A stretch of DNA of 64,000 nt from Paramecium sonneborni (Eukaryota; Ciliophora; Oligohymenophorea; Peniculida; Parameciidae), in contig CAJJDN010000142.1 in assembly GCA_905182985.1 (NCBI GenBank), positions 146,426-210,425 of the forward strand, given 5' to 3'. Below are positions 36,896 to 50,450 of the stretch, piece by piece (within the stretch, counting starts at the first letter, position 1; each line of letters opens with the position of its first letter). The position numbers were made by a program, and so were the translations under genes. The notes under the pieces were generated by a model. The model did not search any database. It was not told the origin of the DNA and saw only the letters and a program-made list of their open reading frames with translations.

Positions 36896-38060
36896 AAAAT
36901 GCAAATGGAATAATTTCTAATAAAAAAAATTATTTTAGGAAGAATATATAATTTAATTTTATAATTTAATGTAAGGTGTGAAGTTAAAGTAGTAGATAGG
37001 ATTGATCTTAAGAAAAGACTTTGATGCAATGCCATTAATAAAATAGTTGATGGATCAATCATTGAATTAACCTCTATTACTTTTAAATGATGAAGAATAA
37101 ATGTGGACTTAAATTTCGAGAGCAATAGAGAATTTAAATCAAAAGAGTCTAAAGAAGTTAAAATAAATAGAAGAGAGAGCAGCAAAGATAGCAGGTTAAG
37201 TAGTAGAGTAATAAGGGGAGGAGGATTAAATAGAGAAGTAGGAATAATAAGAGTAAGATGAAGAGGATGTTATTGAATAAGATGAATAATAGGAGTATAA
37301 TGAAGGAGATGAGGATGAATAAGAAAAAGAAATGGAGTAAGAGTATGATGAGGATGGAGGAAACTTTAGATTTGAGAAGAAGTAAAAATAAAAGGATGAT
37401 TTTGATGAGTTTGAGAAATATATGTAAGATTATGATGATGGAAAGATGGGTAAAATAGATTTAGATGAGGAGGAGAATGAAGAGGAAGAGGAAGAAGATG
37501 AAGAGAAGGAACAACAAAATGAAGATGAAGAGAATAATGAAGGGTAAGAGATTAAATAGATAGAATGATAGGGAGGACTCTGTATTTGATGATATGAGAG
37601 AGGAGGAATTACAATAAGAAAATAATGATGTTGAAGAAGATGAAGAAATAAAGAATTTAGAAGAGTAGAGATTGAAAAAAAAGGATTGGTAATTGGTAGG
37701 TGAGGTTTAGGGTAGATAGAGGCCGTTAAATTCATTGATTGATTAGGATTTAGATTTTGATGTAAATAGAAAGATATTGGAAGAGACAACTCCAGAGTAA
37801 TAAAATAAATTAATAGAAATGATAAAGTAAATTATATCATAGATTATATAATAGAAAGAGAGTTTAAGATGAATTATTTGATGATAGATAGAAGGTTTAG
37901 ATAAATTTGAATTCTTTAGAGAAGCCAGTTGATTAAGTAGATACAAATAAGTCATAGTTTGGATTGGCTGAATTATATGAAAGATAATTTAAATAGGCTT
38001 TAGGATTGCCTACAAATACAAGTGAATAGAAATTGAAATAAGAATTATTCGAATTATTTA
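36896..38060. repeat. Right copy of the 1,165-bp duplicated segment
   Basis: Matches 35730-36894; the gene continues uninterrupted past 38060, so this is the copy to keep. Confidence 0.9.
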
Positions 38061-38599
38061 GAGAATTATGTTATAAATTAGATTCTTTAACTAATTTAAA
38101 TTTCGAACCTAGAGGATATGTAAAATAGGCAGAAGTTTAGGTTTTGGATAATAATGTAGTATAGAGAGAGGAGAAAGTGCCAATAACAGGAAGAGGTGAG
38201 TAGATGGAGGATGTAGAGAAAATAAAGAAGACAGGGTTTTTATCTAAGGAAGAAGCTGATCATTAATTGAATAAGAAGGGTAGAAGAATGGCTAAATAGA
38301 GAAAAAGAAATAGAGAGAGAGAAAAGAGAAGAAGTGGATTAATTAAGAAGTTAGAAAGTAGAGGAGAGACTAAATTTATGTATAATTAACATCAGTAAGG
38401 AAAGAAACAGATGAGTTTCATTAAGTAATAAAAAAATAAGGAAAGTGTTAAATTTGATAAGACTAGCACATTTTTTAAGAATTTATAAGAAAGTGGAGTA
38501 AATAAATAAGGAAAAGATAATAAAAATAAGAAAATAGGAGATATATAAGGAGGAGGAGATAATATAAAGAGTAAGTCTAAACAGATAAAAAAGTAATGA
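36969..38599 (+). CDS. MPP10: U3 snoRNP protein MPP10
   Basis: 524 residues after two 28-nt introns (in the acidic region near 37548 and just before KKRVQDELFDD). Order of features: an N-terminal LNDEEQMWTQI helix; a very acidic Glu/Asp/Gln-rich middle; ETTPEQQNKLIEMI...KKRVQDELFDDR; FGLAELYERQFKQAL; LCYKLDSLTNLNFEP; and a highly basic tail with GRRMAKQRKRNREREKRR. These are the conserved blocks of Mpp10, which bridges Imp3/Imp4 to U3 snoRNP for 18S rRNA processing in the nucleolus. Start chosen at MQGVKLKQQIG; open sequence extends upstream, so an earlier exon is possible. Serine-rich frames on the opposite strand are shadows of the acidic region. Confidence 0.88.
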
Positions 38600-38641
38600 A
38601 TAGTTTTGTTTATAATTAATAAATTATATATATAATAATAA

Positions 38642-40107
38642 ATGTTTTAGAATGATGGTAATGGTTAATCACCACATTGTTATTAATAGGATAGATAGAT
38701 ATTTAAGGTTGTACGTAAGAATGCAAATTAATGTGCTATTAAAAATCATACTTCTATACATTACAAGAATTAGATTTTTATATTTGGTGGATATGATTCT
38801 AAAAAGAATCACAATGATATTCATTTATATAAGGATGGGATTTGGACTAAATGTAAAGCAAATGGTAAAATTCCAGAGAGTAGAAATGGACATACAGCAA
38901 CTTTAGTAGATAATAAAATGTATGTAATTGGTGGCTGGTTAGGAAGTGGGACTTATGCTAGTAAGGATGTTTATGTGTTGGATCTTGATAGTTTGAATTG
39001 GACACTTGTAAATACAATGGGAGAAGTATAATAAATACTTAATTTAAGGTACCAGGTCCATGTAATATGCATAGTGCTGATTTAATTGGTTAATTGATAT
39101 ATATTTTCAGAGGAGGAGATGGCAAAGATTATTTGAATGATTTACATAGTTTTAATACTAAAACAAATATATGGAAATTAATTTAGACAGCTGATAATTT
39201 AAGACCTCCATCTAGAGCTAATCATAGTTCCTCAGTTTGTTAAAATAAATTATTCATTTTTGGAGGTTGGGATGGCTCTAAAAGACTAAATGATTTATTT
39301 TGTTATGATGTAACTACCAATAAATGGATTGAACTAAAACCTCTTTAATCTCCTAGTGCTAGGGCTGGAATGTGCATGACTACTATTAATAATAAAATCT
39401 ATTTATTTGGTGGCAGTGGACCATAGACTACATGTTTTGGAGATTTATAATGTTATGATCCTATTCAAAATGCATGGACTATTTTAGATTTATAGGATGA
39501 AGAATCATTTGATAAAGCTAGAGCTGGACATAGTATGACTTCTATTGGTAATCTTATTTATGTTTTCGGTGGATCTTGTGGATCTCATTATTTCAAAGAT
39601 TTTTTTATTATTGAAACAGATCCACCTCCAAATATCTCTGTCGTTTCCTTCAATAATATCTCTATTAATTAATATTTTAGAAGCTTTTATAATTAATAGA
39701 AATATAGTGATCTCATTTTTATTGTAGAGGACAAATAACTATATGCTCATAAATTTATATTATCTCGGTATGAAATGTTCAATAAAATGTTTGAATGGGA
39801 ATACAAAAATCAATAATAAAAAGTTTAAATTAATGATTGCTCTGCCTATATTTTTGAATAATTTTTATACTTCATTTACACTGGAGAATTATAATATGAT
39901 TAATATTTACTCTCAGTCGATTTTTATAGATAATTATTGCAAATGGCTGATTATTATTTAATATCAGATATGAAGATGTTCTGTGAGAAATAACTCTCCT
40001 TATTAGTTGACAACTCTACTCTACCTAAAATTAAACTTTATGCTGAATAAATGAATGCTAGTTAACTACTTAAATTTTGTGAATGGTATGAAAACCATAA
40101 TAACTGA
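38642..40107 (+). CDS. Kelch-repeat protein with C-terminal BTB domain
   Basis: 480 residues with one 23-nt intron. Residues about 30-320 form a kelch beta-propeller: FIFGGYDSKKN, MYVIGGWLGSG, IYIFRGGDG, LFIFGGWDGSKR, IYLFGGSG, IYVFGGSCG, each with the GG pair and downstream W. Residues about 350-460 are a BTB/POZ domain (YSDLIFIVEDKQLYAHKFILSRYEMF, FLYFIYTGEL, QMADYYLISDM). Proteins with this order (kelch then BTB) act as Cullin-3 substrate adaptors; that role is inferred from the family. Convergent with the next gene, 28 bp between stops. Confidence 0.88.
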
Positions 40108-40135
40108 TTATATATATTTTTTTAATATTTATTAT

Positions 40136-41596
40136 TCACTCAATAATGGTTCTACTCCAAAATTAATTATGCCATAATTTAAATGTGTCTTTAATCGATT
40201 ATCTAGTTTATGTCAAAATAGGAGGATCATTAACACTTGGAGATTTCAAATCAACACAATGTGAGCAATCATCACAATCAATTAAATAAGTAATGACTTT
40301 GCTATTAGCTTTAGTAGCTTTAGTCAATGAAGCTCTTTACCAAGGATCTTCTCCTCCATTAGTCATAATTAAATGATCGACATTTAAATTTAATCCTCCA
40401 AAGTAAGCTTCAGTGACTCTAACATCAGGCCAAATAACTTCTCCTTAAGAGTATGCATCATTACACCAATCTCTCCACCAATCTAAAGTTAATTCATAAG
40501 ATCTTAAAGAATCTTTATTCTAAAATAAATTTATAGAAAATACTTAGGGAGGTGTTTATAAATAAGCGACTTCAGTACAACATTAGAAATACCATTAACG
40601 ATGTTAAGAGTTCTCATCTATAGTTTCATTTCTTAGATAATAAGCACCATATTATTTATAACTGTCTCCTTATGAGAGTGCAATTTCTCTAATATATTCA
40701 GCCATTCTCTCAATAGAAGGTAAGGATTCAAGAGTTTCACAAAACTTTGTTCTTTTTCCTTATTAAACCATTTAAACAATGGTATCAACCCAGAACCATC
40801 TAAATTCATTGTCTGTCATTTTGCCACATCTAAAGGATTCTTTGAATGCTTATTTAGTGTTAAAGTTCTTTAAATTCTTATCTACATAGCTATTCAACAA
40901 TTATAAATAGAGTGGACATCTAAATATATAATATTATTATAATACTATTCACCACTTTTGCTTGTACTTTTTCTAATTTAATCATCGAATTCCCAAAAGT
41001 CAAGTATTGTGTTAATGACTCCACTACTAGCTAAATTACCAACTGTCAAATGAGGATATTTGTATCTAAACCAAGCAGATAAAGCACCTGGATATGATCC
41101 ACCAATTGCATACCTAATTAAGATATCTTTAATACCATGGTAATGTAGAATCTATGTTATGTAGTTGAAGTCTCTTCATTTACAATATAAAATAAGCAAG
41201 ATCATCTAAAGCTTAATGAACATTTAGATAAGCTAAGTTCTCTAAACTCCAAGAATCTTCACCAAATGGTTGAGATTGTCCATAGAATCTGTGTTCTAAT
41301 GCTATTACTATTGCTCCTAATTCTTTAGCCAATTAAAAGGAAAATGAGTTATCACTTACTCCTTAACAATTCCATTCTCCACAAATATATAATATAACTC
41401 CACCTCTTGTAGTATTATAATATTAAGAATATACATGGTATCTCTATTACCATGTTTGATTATTAGCTGGGTCACTATGATCTAAAAGCTATGTGAATTG
41501 AAAAGTCTCTTTTGTTTCTGTAAATGGTCCTTACGTCAACACATGAGGAGCGATTGCGTAAGAGCAAATTGTTAATGCTGACAAAATCAAATACAT
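40136..41596 (-). CDS. S28-family serine carboxypeptidase (PRCP/DPP7-like)
   Basis: About 450-470 residues. Starts with a signal peptide ([16 protein letters not shown]). Family marks: [43 protein letters not shown], catalytic serine in [13 protein letters not shown], then NGGEDPWQRAS with the Asp, and [11 protein letters not shown] with the His. The protein ends after QFWSRTIIE at TGA 40136-40138. At least one intron lies between AYFIL and the RYAIGG block (about 41105-41190). Expected to be secreted or lysosomal and to cleave after proline or remove dipeptides. Other family members show the same C-terminal helix after the His. Confidence 0.88.
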
Positions 41597-42614
41597 AATT
41601 TATTAATTAAATTACACAATATCAATCTAATATATATAGTGTCATCAATATCATTCTAATATATATATAATGTGTCATTCAATCATCTTCATTCAAGAAG
41701 CTCTATATATATATATTAAATAAATATCTTATTGTAGAATATCATCACTAAAAAAACATATTTATTAACACAAAGCATTTTCTAATAAATCTCAATATAC
41801 TGTTAGACTTCTTTGATTATTCCCTAATTGATCAAATTAGATCATAATTGAATAGATAATTCATAATTGTCATTTATTATTTACTCTTCCTTTTATCATT
41901 GTAGCTATTTTATTTTTTATGTCCTATCAATGCTTTAATTTTATATTATTATTTCAATTTCATTCTTATTTGATATCTAATCAATACTTATACTTATTTT
42001 TACATATTTCTTTTAAAATCTATCCGAAATTCCTATTTTCTTATTTTGCACAATTAATCTCTTAATCAATTTTTAATATATTAATTTGCACTATTAATCT
42101 AGTAATCTAATTATAAATTAATAAATAAAAATCGCTGAAAAATATTGCTAATTTTAAATATCATTTCAACATCCTTTCTAAATCTTCAATATCGAATTTT
42201 ATTTTTTATAAAATTGAATTAATCAATTTCCTTACACATATTTTTGATTTAGTTGGTTGTAAATTTTCATACATATTAAGTTTTCTATTTAGATAAATAT
42301 TTTCTTACTAAATTAAAATATCAATTTCACTAATTAAAAAAAAAATACTTATTCTCTTTTTGAGAGACAATTAGAATATAAGGATAATCAAAAATAAAAC
42401 AACTATTAATAATTTGTATGTAATTTTAGGTTAATTTTATCGAAAATGGAACAAAAAAAATTAGGGAATCTAATTTAATTAATAGTGAAATGAAAATGAA
42501 AAATTTTTAGGGAAATTTATTAAGAAAGAATGTGTTTTATTATGGTTAAGCAATATGATTAGTATTATTATTGCATCTGATTATAATATTGATTTAAATT
42601 TAAAAATATAATAT
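41597..42614. other. Long intergenic region
   Basis: About 1 kb, among the longest non-coding stretches here, between divergent starts of the S28 peptidase and PP1. Very AT-rich with TATATA runs. Near 42043-42107 a roughly 24-bp imperfect direct repeat (TTGCACAATTAATCT / TTGCACTATTAATCT) is spaced 40 bp apart. No gene seen. Confidence 0.45.
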
Positions 42615-43718
<1,104 letters not shown>

Positions 43719-43802
43719 ATCATCATCTATATTATCATAATTAAATTCACATATTTTTCATTAGATTCTTATTATTTATTAACAAATTACATTATTTTCT
43801 TT

Positions 43803-44486
43803 ATGATCAATTATTAACAAATCACTTAAGTTGACCTAAAAGCTATAGAAATGATTTTTGCATTGCTTCTACTCAGTTGTCTAACATACATTTGGTTTAC
43901 TTTCATATCACTTAAGTTTACAATCATTCTTATTTTAACTATTATTTCTATTGTTGTCATCTTAAAAATTAGATGGATAAGAATTAAATAATAAGGATTC
44001 TTAAATAAAATATCTGTAAAACTTAGAAAAATATTATTGGAAAGATCCTTATTTGATATACTTTGTGATATTTGGTATTTCGAAACTATTAAGAGACATG
44101 TTAGAGTATTTCTAGGTCCATTTTTAATTAAAAAAACACCTGAAGAAATTATTGAATCATTTGAAGACATCAATCCAAATTTAAAAGAAGCTATTCTTAG
44201 AAAAGGAACTATTAATTTATTTCCAGAACCTATTAAAAAAGAATTAATAGAAAATTACATTAAAGAAGATGAAATATAAGTTAATTAAGATAAATAATTA
44301 CATCAATAAATTATACAACAACCACTTAAAGTTGAACATTGGGATAGATATGCAGATTATGAATAATATACACATAAAAAAAGAAGAAATAATCCATAAA
44401 CATTATTACATGTTATCTCTTTACTTTTGCATAAACCAATTGTTCATAAAGAGAATCATAAACTTAATTTACGAAAGTTTTATTGA
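43803..44486 (+). CDS. Membrane protein with two N-terminal TM helices, unknown
   Basis: 227 residues, one exon. Residues about 17-55 hold two closely spaced hydrophobic helices (MIFALLLLSCLTYIWF, TIILILTIISIVVIL), followed by a basic segment and a soluble helical C-terminus (KTPEEIIESFEDINPNLKEAIL, EHWDRYADYEQYTHKKRR). Resembles a reticulon-like or hairpin-anchored topology, but no signature was recognised. TGA is 44484-44486, within a TGATCA palindrome. Confidence 0.7.
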
Positions 44487-44661
44487 TCAAATATTTTTTT
44501 AGATTATCAAACAACACGAAATCACTTTTGATTGGATCCATCTTATGTATTATGATTTAGGTGTATTTTTCAAAATCATCTAGATAGATATATAAAAAAG
44601 CATTCACTATTTTATCTTCCATGTCTTTATTAGCATTGGCTTCCACTGCTTTAGGAATCAT
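44487..44661 (-). CDS. Possible small convergent gene (uncertain)
   Basis: From ATG 44659-44661 the frame begins MIPKAVEANANKDMEDKI, which looks coding. With a 28-nt intron the frame ends exactly at TGA 44487-44489, back to back with the neighbouring stop. The unspliced frame (YLDDFEKYTQIIIHKMDP) looks more protein-like but then runs antisense into the neighbour. Neither model is secure. Confidence 0.3.
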
Positions 44662-44752
44662 GGCTTTAAGTAATAAAAAATAAAAAACATTATGATTTTT
44701 TATCAAATATTATATATATAACAAATATAATAATTTTAATATATAATTTTAC

Positions 44753-46495
44753 ATGTAAGAAAATCTTCAAACTGATATAAGTAACATGACTTTTAAAAGA
44801 GAAGCCACTTTCTCATTAAAATAAATTTGTAGCTCTTAAATCTTTTTTGAAAATAGAAGACCTTCAACTAAAAAATCTCTTTATCTTAAAACCACCCAAA
44901 ATTAAGTAAGATTACCTCATTTTAAAACTTAAATCATTCCAAGGTATGATGAACAAATATCAAATCAAAAAACTAATACCATTATATCAGGAAAGACTTA
45001 TATTACTAAAGCTATGGAACATTAATATTTAAGAATTTCATGTGAAAATTTAATGGCACCCTTTATTTGTTAAGTTTAATGCACAAGTGAATTTTAATTA
45101 ATGATTTCATAAATTCATCCATTCCCAACTAATTATAATTGTGAGTAAGTTATTAATAATAGGGGATTCGTTGTTTCAGTAATCACAGGGGAATTTATTT
45201 ATATTTCAACCATTACTCGAAAAGATTCAGAACTTCAATTCATACTCTAATTCAATGAAAAACTTGATGAAACTTAAAGAATTAAAACTATTTAAAATGT
45301 AACATCTTTTGATTTCTAATAAATGTATAAATTTTCACATTCCAAATCTTTTTAATATATAATCAATTCAAATAAGGAATAAGCAGGAATTAAAAAAAAT
45401 AAATATTAAGATGAAATCTCAAGATCAGAAAGATTCTTGAAAGTATTATCTACAAGAAACTTTTAAAGACAATCAAAAACATAAGCAAAAATGTAAAAGC
45501 AATATCAAATTAAAGCTAAGAAACTAGCTAATTAGGAAAAAATCCTCACTAAAATTATAAATGATAAGAGATCTCAAAAAGTCATTTTTGAATAATAATG
45601 GGCTATTATTATTTATTTTATTAAAATGACTTCTACAATTTTTGAGAGATTTTCCCATAAAAAGGAAATAATTTTGAAGAATATTTTAGTAGCATTTAGA
45701 ATGAAAATATATTTACGTCGAGTGAAAAAAAAAATAATAATGCCAAAAGGAGATTCAGTAGAAACAAGAGCTTTATTTGATAGTTTTTTATCAATTAAGG
45801 CTAAAACAAGAATAATTAGAAAAAAAATACGAGCAATTTAAGTTGAAGTATTATTACCAATTTTTAAAAAAAGAGCTACTATTTATTGTATAAAAATGAA
45901 ATTGTTAAAGTTAGGAACCAAATTATAAATAATTAAGAAACATATTCTAGAATTTGAAGAGAATTATATAAAGTATAGAGATAATATGATAATTAAATGG
46001 GACAATCTGAATGAGAAGATAAAAGATGAAGAGATAAAATGGAAATAAGCTGCATTGAGAAATAAAGGACTCGTGACTTGGTTCTAAGTATTGAAAGATA
46101 AAGATTTTGCATAATAAATGAGAAAATGTTTTATTTTTGAATTAATGAGAGATAGAATAAGATAACATATTTAAGATTAGCATTTAATAAAGAAATATAG
46201 AATAGATTTAAAATATTATAAATAGAAATTGAAAGTTTGTAGAGATTTTCTAGAAGCTAATACATTTAGAGGGGAGATCTTTAGATTAACTAGTGATATT
46301 TATGCAATGCATATGAAGAATTAGTTATTTATGCATGTTGATGTAGAAAAGTATTTTCATTTGTTAGTAAATAAATATATATCTTTGGTTGATGATGTTG
46401 ACATTTTGCCAAATGAATTGTCAATGTAATAAAAATAGAAATAAAGATAATCTAAACTTTCAATAAGAAGAGTAACGAAAAAATCTAAAATTTGA
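44753..46495 (+). CDS. Basic coiled-coil protein, unknown (580 aa)
   Basis: Unbroken 581-codon frame without introns. N-terminal 100 residues disordered; a beta-rich segment follows (APFICQVQ, GFVVSVITGEFIYIST); then long, strongly basic helices (KTRIIRKKIRAIQ, RDRIRQHIQDQHLIKKYRID) to the end. No TM segment. Layout is like axonemal or basal-body proteins, but this is only an impression. Eighteen or more Gln codons are TAA or TAG, so in the standard code it would look like small fragments. Confidence 0.7.
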
Positions 46496-46597
46496 TCAGA
46501 TAATTTCTTTTGTTTTTTTAATATTTTTCTAATAAAATAAATACATTAAAAAAAAAAAAGAATATTAATTAAACACGTACTAAATGGTATAAATATA

Positions 46598-47160
46598 TCA
46601 TTATTATTTATCTTCTCTTTTTTTACTTGCAAATGTTTTTTATCTCTGTAATTCTTTTTTCTTCATTTTTGATAATTCAAGTCTTTTTTATCTTCTTTCT
46701 TTGTTTCTCAATTTTTTTGTTTTTAATCTCAATTATGTTTTAGATTTTGCATTAGGTTGAGTTGGTAATAAAATAGGTTTTTTCTATAAATTAATAGATA
46801 TTATATACTTTAATTTATTTCTATTGATCATGACAATATAAGCGATAGATGTTGGATAATGAATCAGCAAATTTATTTATTTATTATTTATTTGAGGATG
46901 TAGAAATATTTAATTTTTATGTTTATGATCTAACAATGATTTCATTAATGTCATTAGCTGTTTTGATTTCATTGAATAATTGTTATTTTTATTTTCTTTT
47001 TATTTTTTTTTTAAGTTATGGATATTGATCTTTTAGATCTAAAAGAAAGATTATAATAATAAGATGAAATACTTCTTTTGATAGTAAGTTTAATGATTTT
47101 TTCTCCATTAAACAATTTAGACAATAAACTTAGAAAACTATCTGGTTTCTTTTTTCCCAT
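46598..47160 (-). CDS. Small lysine-rich protein, possibly nucleolar
   Basis: 167 residues after 34-nt and 25-nt introns (length then divisible by three). Starts MGKKKPDSFLSLL; a basic helix region and FADSLSNIYRL follow; the C-terminus is extremely basic (KPILLPTQPNAKSKTQLRL, LRNKERRQKRLELSKMKKKE, FASKKREDKQQ). The composition and start are typical of ribosome-biogenesis factors (for example SLX9/FAM207-type), but no specific motif proves it. Confidence 0.6.
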
Positions 47161-47215
47161 ATATTTTTGTAAAATATAAAATATTATATTATTATTATAA
47201 ATGTACTAAATGAAA

Positions 47216-49442
47216 TCAAATAGCAGGTAGATTGCCTTCCATAATTAATTTTCTAGCCTAATCAAATACTTTTTCAGGATCAACATTAATTTTTGCAACT
47301 CCTGTTTTCATGGCAGCAATAGCAACAGCTCTAGCAACGTTAGCAGGTATTTCTGCAGTCAAAGCTCCAGGTAAGATTTTAATAGTAGAAAGTTCTGATT
47401 CTTTAATACTATTAGCAATAGCATAAGCAGCAGCAATCTTATTTAAATTAGGGAATGAATTACTTTCATATCTAAATTAATTTCTTTTGCTCTAGTATCA
47501 ATAGCACCTCTAAAGATTCCTGGAAATGCTAAAGAATTATTGACTTAATTATTAAAGTCAGATCTTCCAGTAGCAACAATAAATGCCCCAGCTTAAATAG
47601 CTTCATCAGGCATAATTTCTGGTATAGGATTTGCTAATGCTAATATGAATGGATCTTTATTCATAGTTTTAACCATATCTTAAGTTAAAGCACCCTAAAT
47701 ATATAATGAATATAATGTACAGCACTAGATACTCCAACAAAAAGATCTCGTTATTTAACTGCATCGGCAAGTGTACCTTGAATTTTATTTTTATTAGTAA
47801 ATTTAGCTAAATCATTTTTAAAATTGTTCATATTTTATTGTCTACCTTCATAAATAATACCTGATGTATCACATATGAGAATATCTTCAATTCCATGTCC
47901 ATGTAATAATTTACAAATTGCAACACCAGCAGCCCTTAATAATTAGTATAAGGTATAAATATTTACCCTGCTCCATTAATAACTAATTTTAAATCCTTTA
48001 CATTCTTTTTAGTTAATTTAAGATAATTAATAACAGCTGCTAAACTAACAACAGCAGTTCCATGTTAATCATCATGCATTAAAGGTATATGTAAACTATG
48101 AACTGCTTCTTCTTCTATAGGAAAACAATCAGGAGCTCTTAAATCTTCTAAATTAATTGCTGAAAATATTGGAGCAATACTTAAATAGAATTAATAAATA
48201 TATACCATTTAATAATTCTAACCAATTTATGTGGATCTTTCTCTTTAAGACATATAGGCATAAGATCTATACCACCTAATGCATTAAATAAAACTGATTT
48301 CCCTTCCATTACTGGAGATCCTGCTGATGGTCCAATATTACCTAAACCTAATATGGCTGTCCCATTTGTTATTATAGCAGCATAATTCTTTTTGAAAGTT
48401 ATCTCTCTTAATTTTGTTGGATCATCAATAAGTATTTATCTCAGTTATGCTAATTCATCTGCTTAATATGATGTTTCATATATTCTATAAAGATCTTCTA
48501 GAGATCTTGAATTAAATTTTAATTCTATTGTAATCATTCCATTGTATCTTTTATGTAATTCTAAAGCATTCTAATTAAAATCATTTTTCTATAACAGATG
48601 ATCATTCTTCCATTTATTATAATAGGCAACTTCACCATATATATATAGATCATTTAATTTATTTATAAAGATTTCTGGTTTTATATTTTAAACAGTATGA
48701 TGATACCATTTATTATTATAGATCTCTTGTAAGCCTATAGCATAGGCCTTATTCAATGTAATTGTCAAATAAGATGGTAAATTTGTAAAGTCTATTCTTT
48801 TTATTTCTTTTTTTATTTACTCACATTAAGAAGGTTTAAGTATAGCTCTTCCATCTAGAGTTGCTTTAACTAATGCAGCATCTTAAAGTTGCTCTCTCAA
48901 ATTATGAGAATTAGATATAATTACTGTACATTAGAGATTAGCAATTTCTACAGCAATAATTATTTATTTAGCTAACGTATCTTCAATGTCAATTAAAACT
49001 ATAGTCTAAAAATAGAATTCTAAAATAATACTTTATATGTTGTTGATAAATTATCCATGACTAACAAATAATCAGACACATCTGTCATTATATGTCTATC
49101 TAAGATTATTGGATAAGCATCAACATCATAAAATGCCTTATATAAAGCACTTATCGCTTCTAAATTAGGAATCATTTTTGATGGTCTAGGAAGATCAAAT
49201 TCTAAATGAATTAAATTCTCATAATTACTTGATCCATCAGCAAGTAGAGCTATTGAATTTCCAGTTATTGTCAAATCATACAGTTAATCTTAATCTTTTT
49301 CAATCACCTTACAAATATGGCCAACTCCTGGAGTATATACAAGAGACAATGTATAATTGTCAGTAACTCTCACTTTTGGCTTTATTCTTATTAAACCATT
49401 CGTTCTCAGAAATAAATTTTTTAGACTTTATTGAGGATTCAT
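47216..49442 (-). CDS. Malic enzyme, MaeB-like, with duplicated N-terminal part
   Basis: About 690 residues with at least five short introns. The C-terminal 430 residues are a complete MaeB-type enzyme: NGTAILGLGNIGPSAGSPVMEGKS, APIFSAINLEDLRAPDCF, IPLMHDDQHGTAVV, Rossmann motif NGAGAAGVAI, LANPIPEI, and an end in LIMEGNLPAI. The N-terminal 260 residues carry a second, degenerate copy of the malic N-domain start (LVYTPGVGHICKVI, TITGNSIALLADGSSN). Oxidative decarboxylation of malate to pyruvate is expected, with NAD or NADP. The similarity to the short bacterial form rather than the long animal/plant form suggests an ancient bacterial-type gene. No transit peptide is obvious. Confidence 0.88.
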
Positions 49443-49659
49443 TTTAATTTTTTTATATGATATTTCCAATTTTTCTCACCAGTATTTATAATATATATTA
49501 TGATGTAATCATTTCATAACAATCTCCAATATTCTAATCATAACTAGTTCATCACTAAAATTCATACAAAGTAAGTCAGATCATAATAGGCTAAATGTTT
49601 AAATTTTTATTCTTTTAATAATACTATTTCATAATAATTACGAAAAAATCTAAGAAATT

Positions 49660-50428
49660 AAAAGAATATGAAAAAACATAAATCAGAAATTATGAAATAT
49701 AAAACAATAACTAGAATTTAAGAAGGTTATTCATTAACTATCTAAATTCAATTCAAATCTCTTAATTAAATGAGTAAATAAATCAATGAAAATTTTGAAA
49801 AAGATTATTTGTGCCATTCACTATACCTAATCAATCTAATGGTAATATGATATTTATGAATATTTGATCATAAGAGGATTACAATTAAATGAATAAATTT
49901 TCTATAATTTAAGGCTAAATATTATTTATAGTTTAAGTGAAGATGGTATATATATACCACTCTTTTCAATTATTTAAACAATAAATAAACTTATCCAAAT
50001 ATCCAAACTAATATAGAGAAACTGAATATATCATTCATATTAGGAAGTTCTTAAAAATAAGGTGATATATGTAATTTAGAAGGAAGTAGTTGTTGTATTA
50101 TCAGGAACTAATATGAAAATTAAATATTTTATATATTGATGCAAAAATCCTTATTAGTAAAATAGCAGCACCACTATTAACTCTTAAATTATTGATGATG
50201 AATTTTTTCGATTTCTTCCTTTTATTTTATAATCTGGAATTGTAATCGATTTTAATCATCATATAGATTGTATTTAAATTTAGATTCAATAAATCACTAG
50301 GAGATATTAATAACTATAGAGATGGAACTCTAAGAAATAATGGAGAATAGATAGTATTTTTAAAATAGTAAATAATTAGAAATTAGAAGAAATAAAATTG
50401 TTATATAAATATATATATGATAGAATGA
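49660..50428 (+). pseudogene. Coding-like segment without a coherent model
   Basis: Several stretches look like exons in different frames: KKIICAIHYTQSIQWQYDIY, EYLIIRGLQLNEQIFYNL, and INNYRDGTLRNNGEQIVFL ending at TGA 50426-50428. They are separated by TGA or frame changes not all explained by GT-AG introns. Either a multi-exon gene I could not assemble or a decaying one. Family unknown. Confidence 0.3.
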
Positions 50429-50450
50429 GATACAAATAGTAAATTTACAA

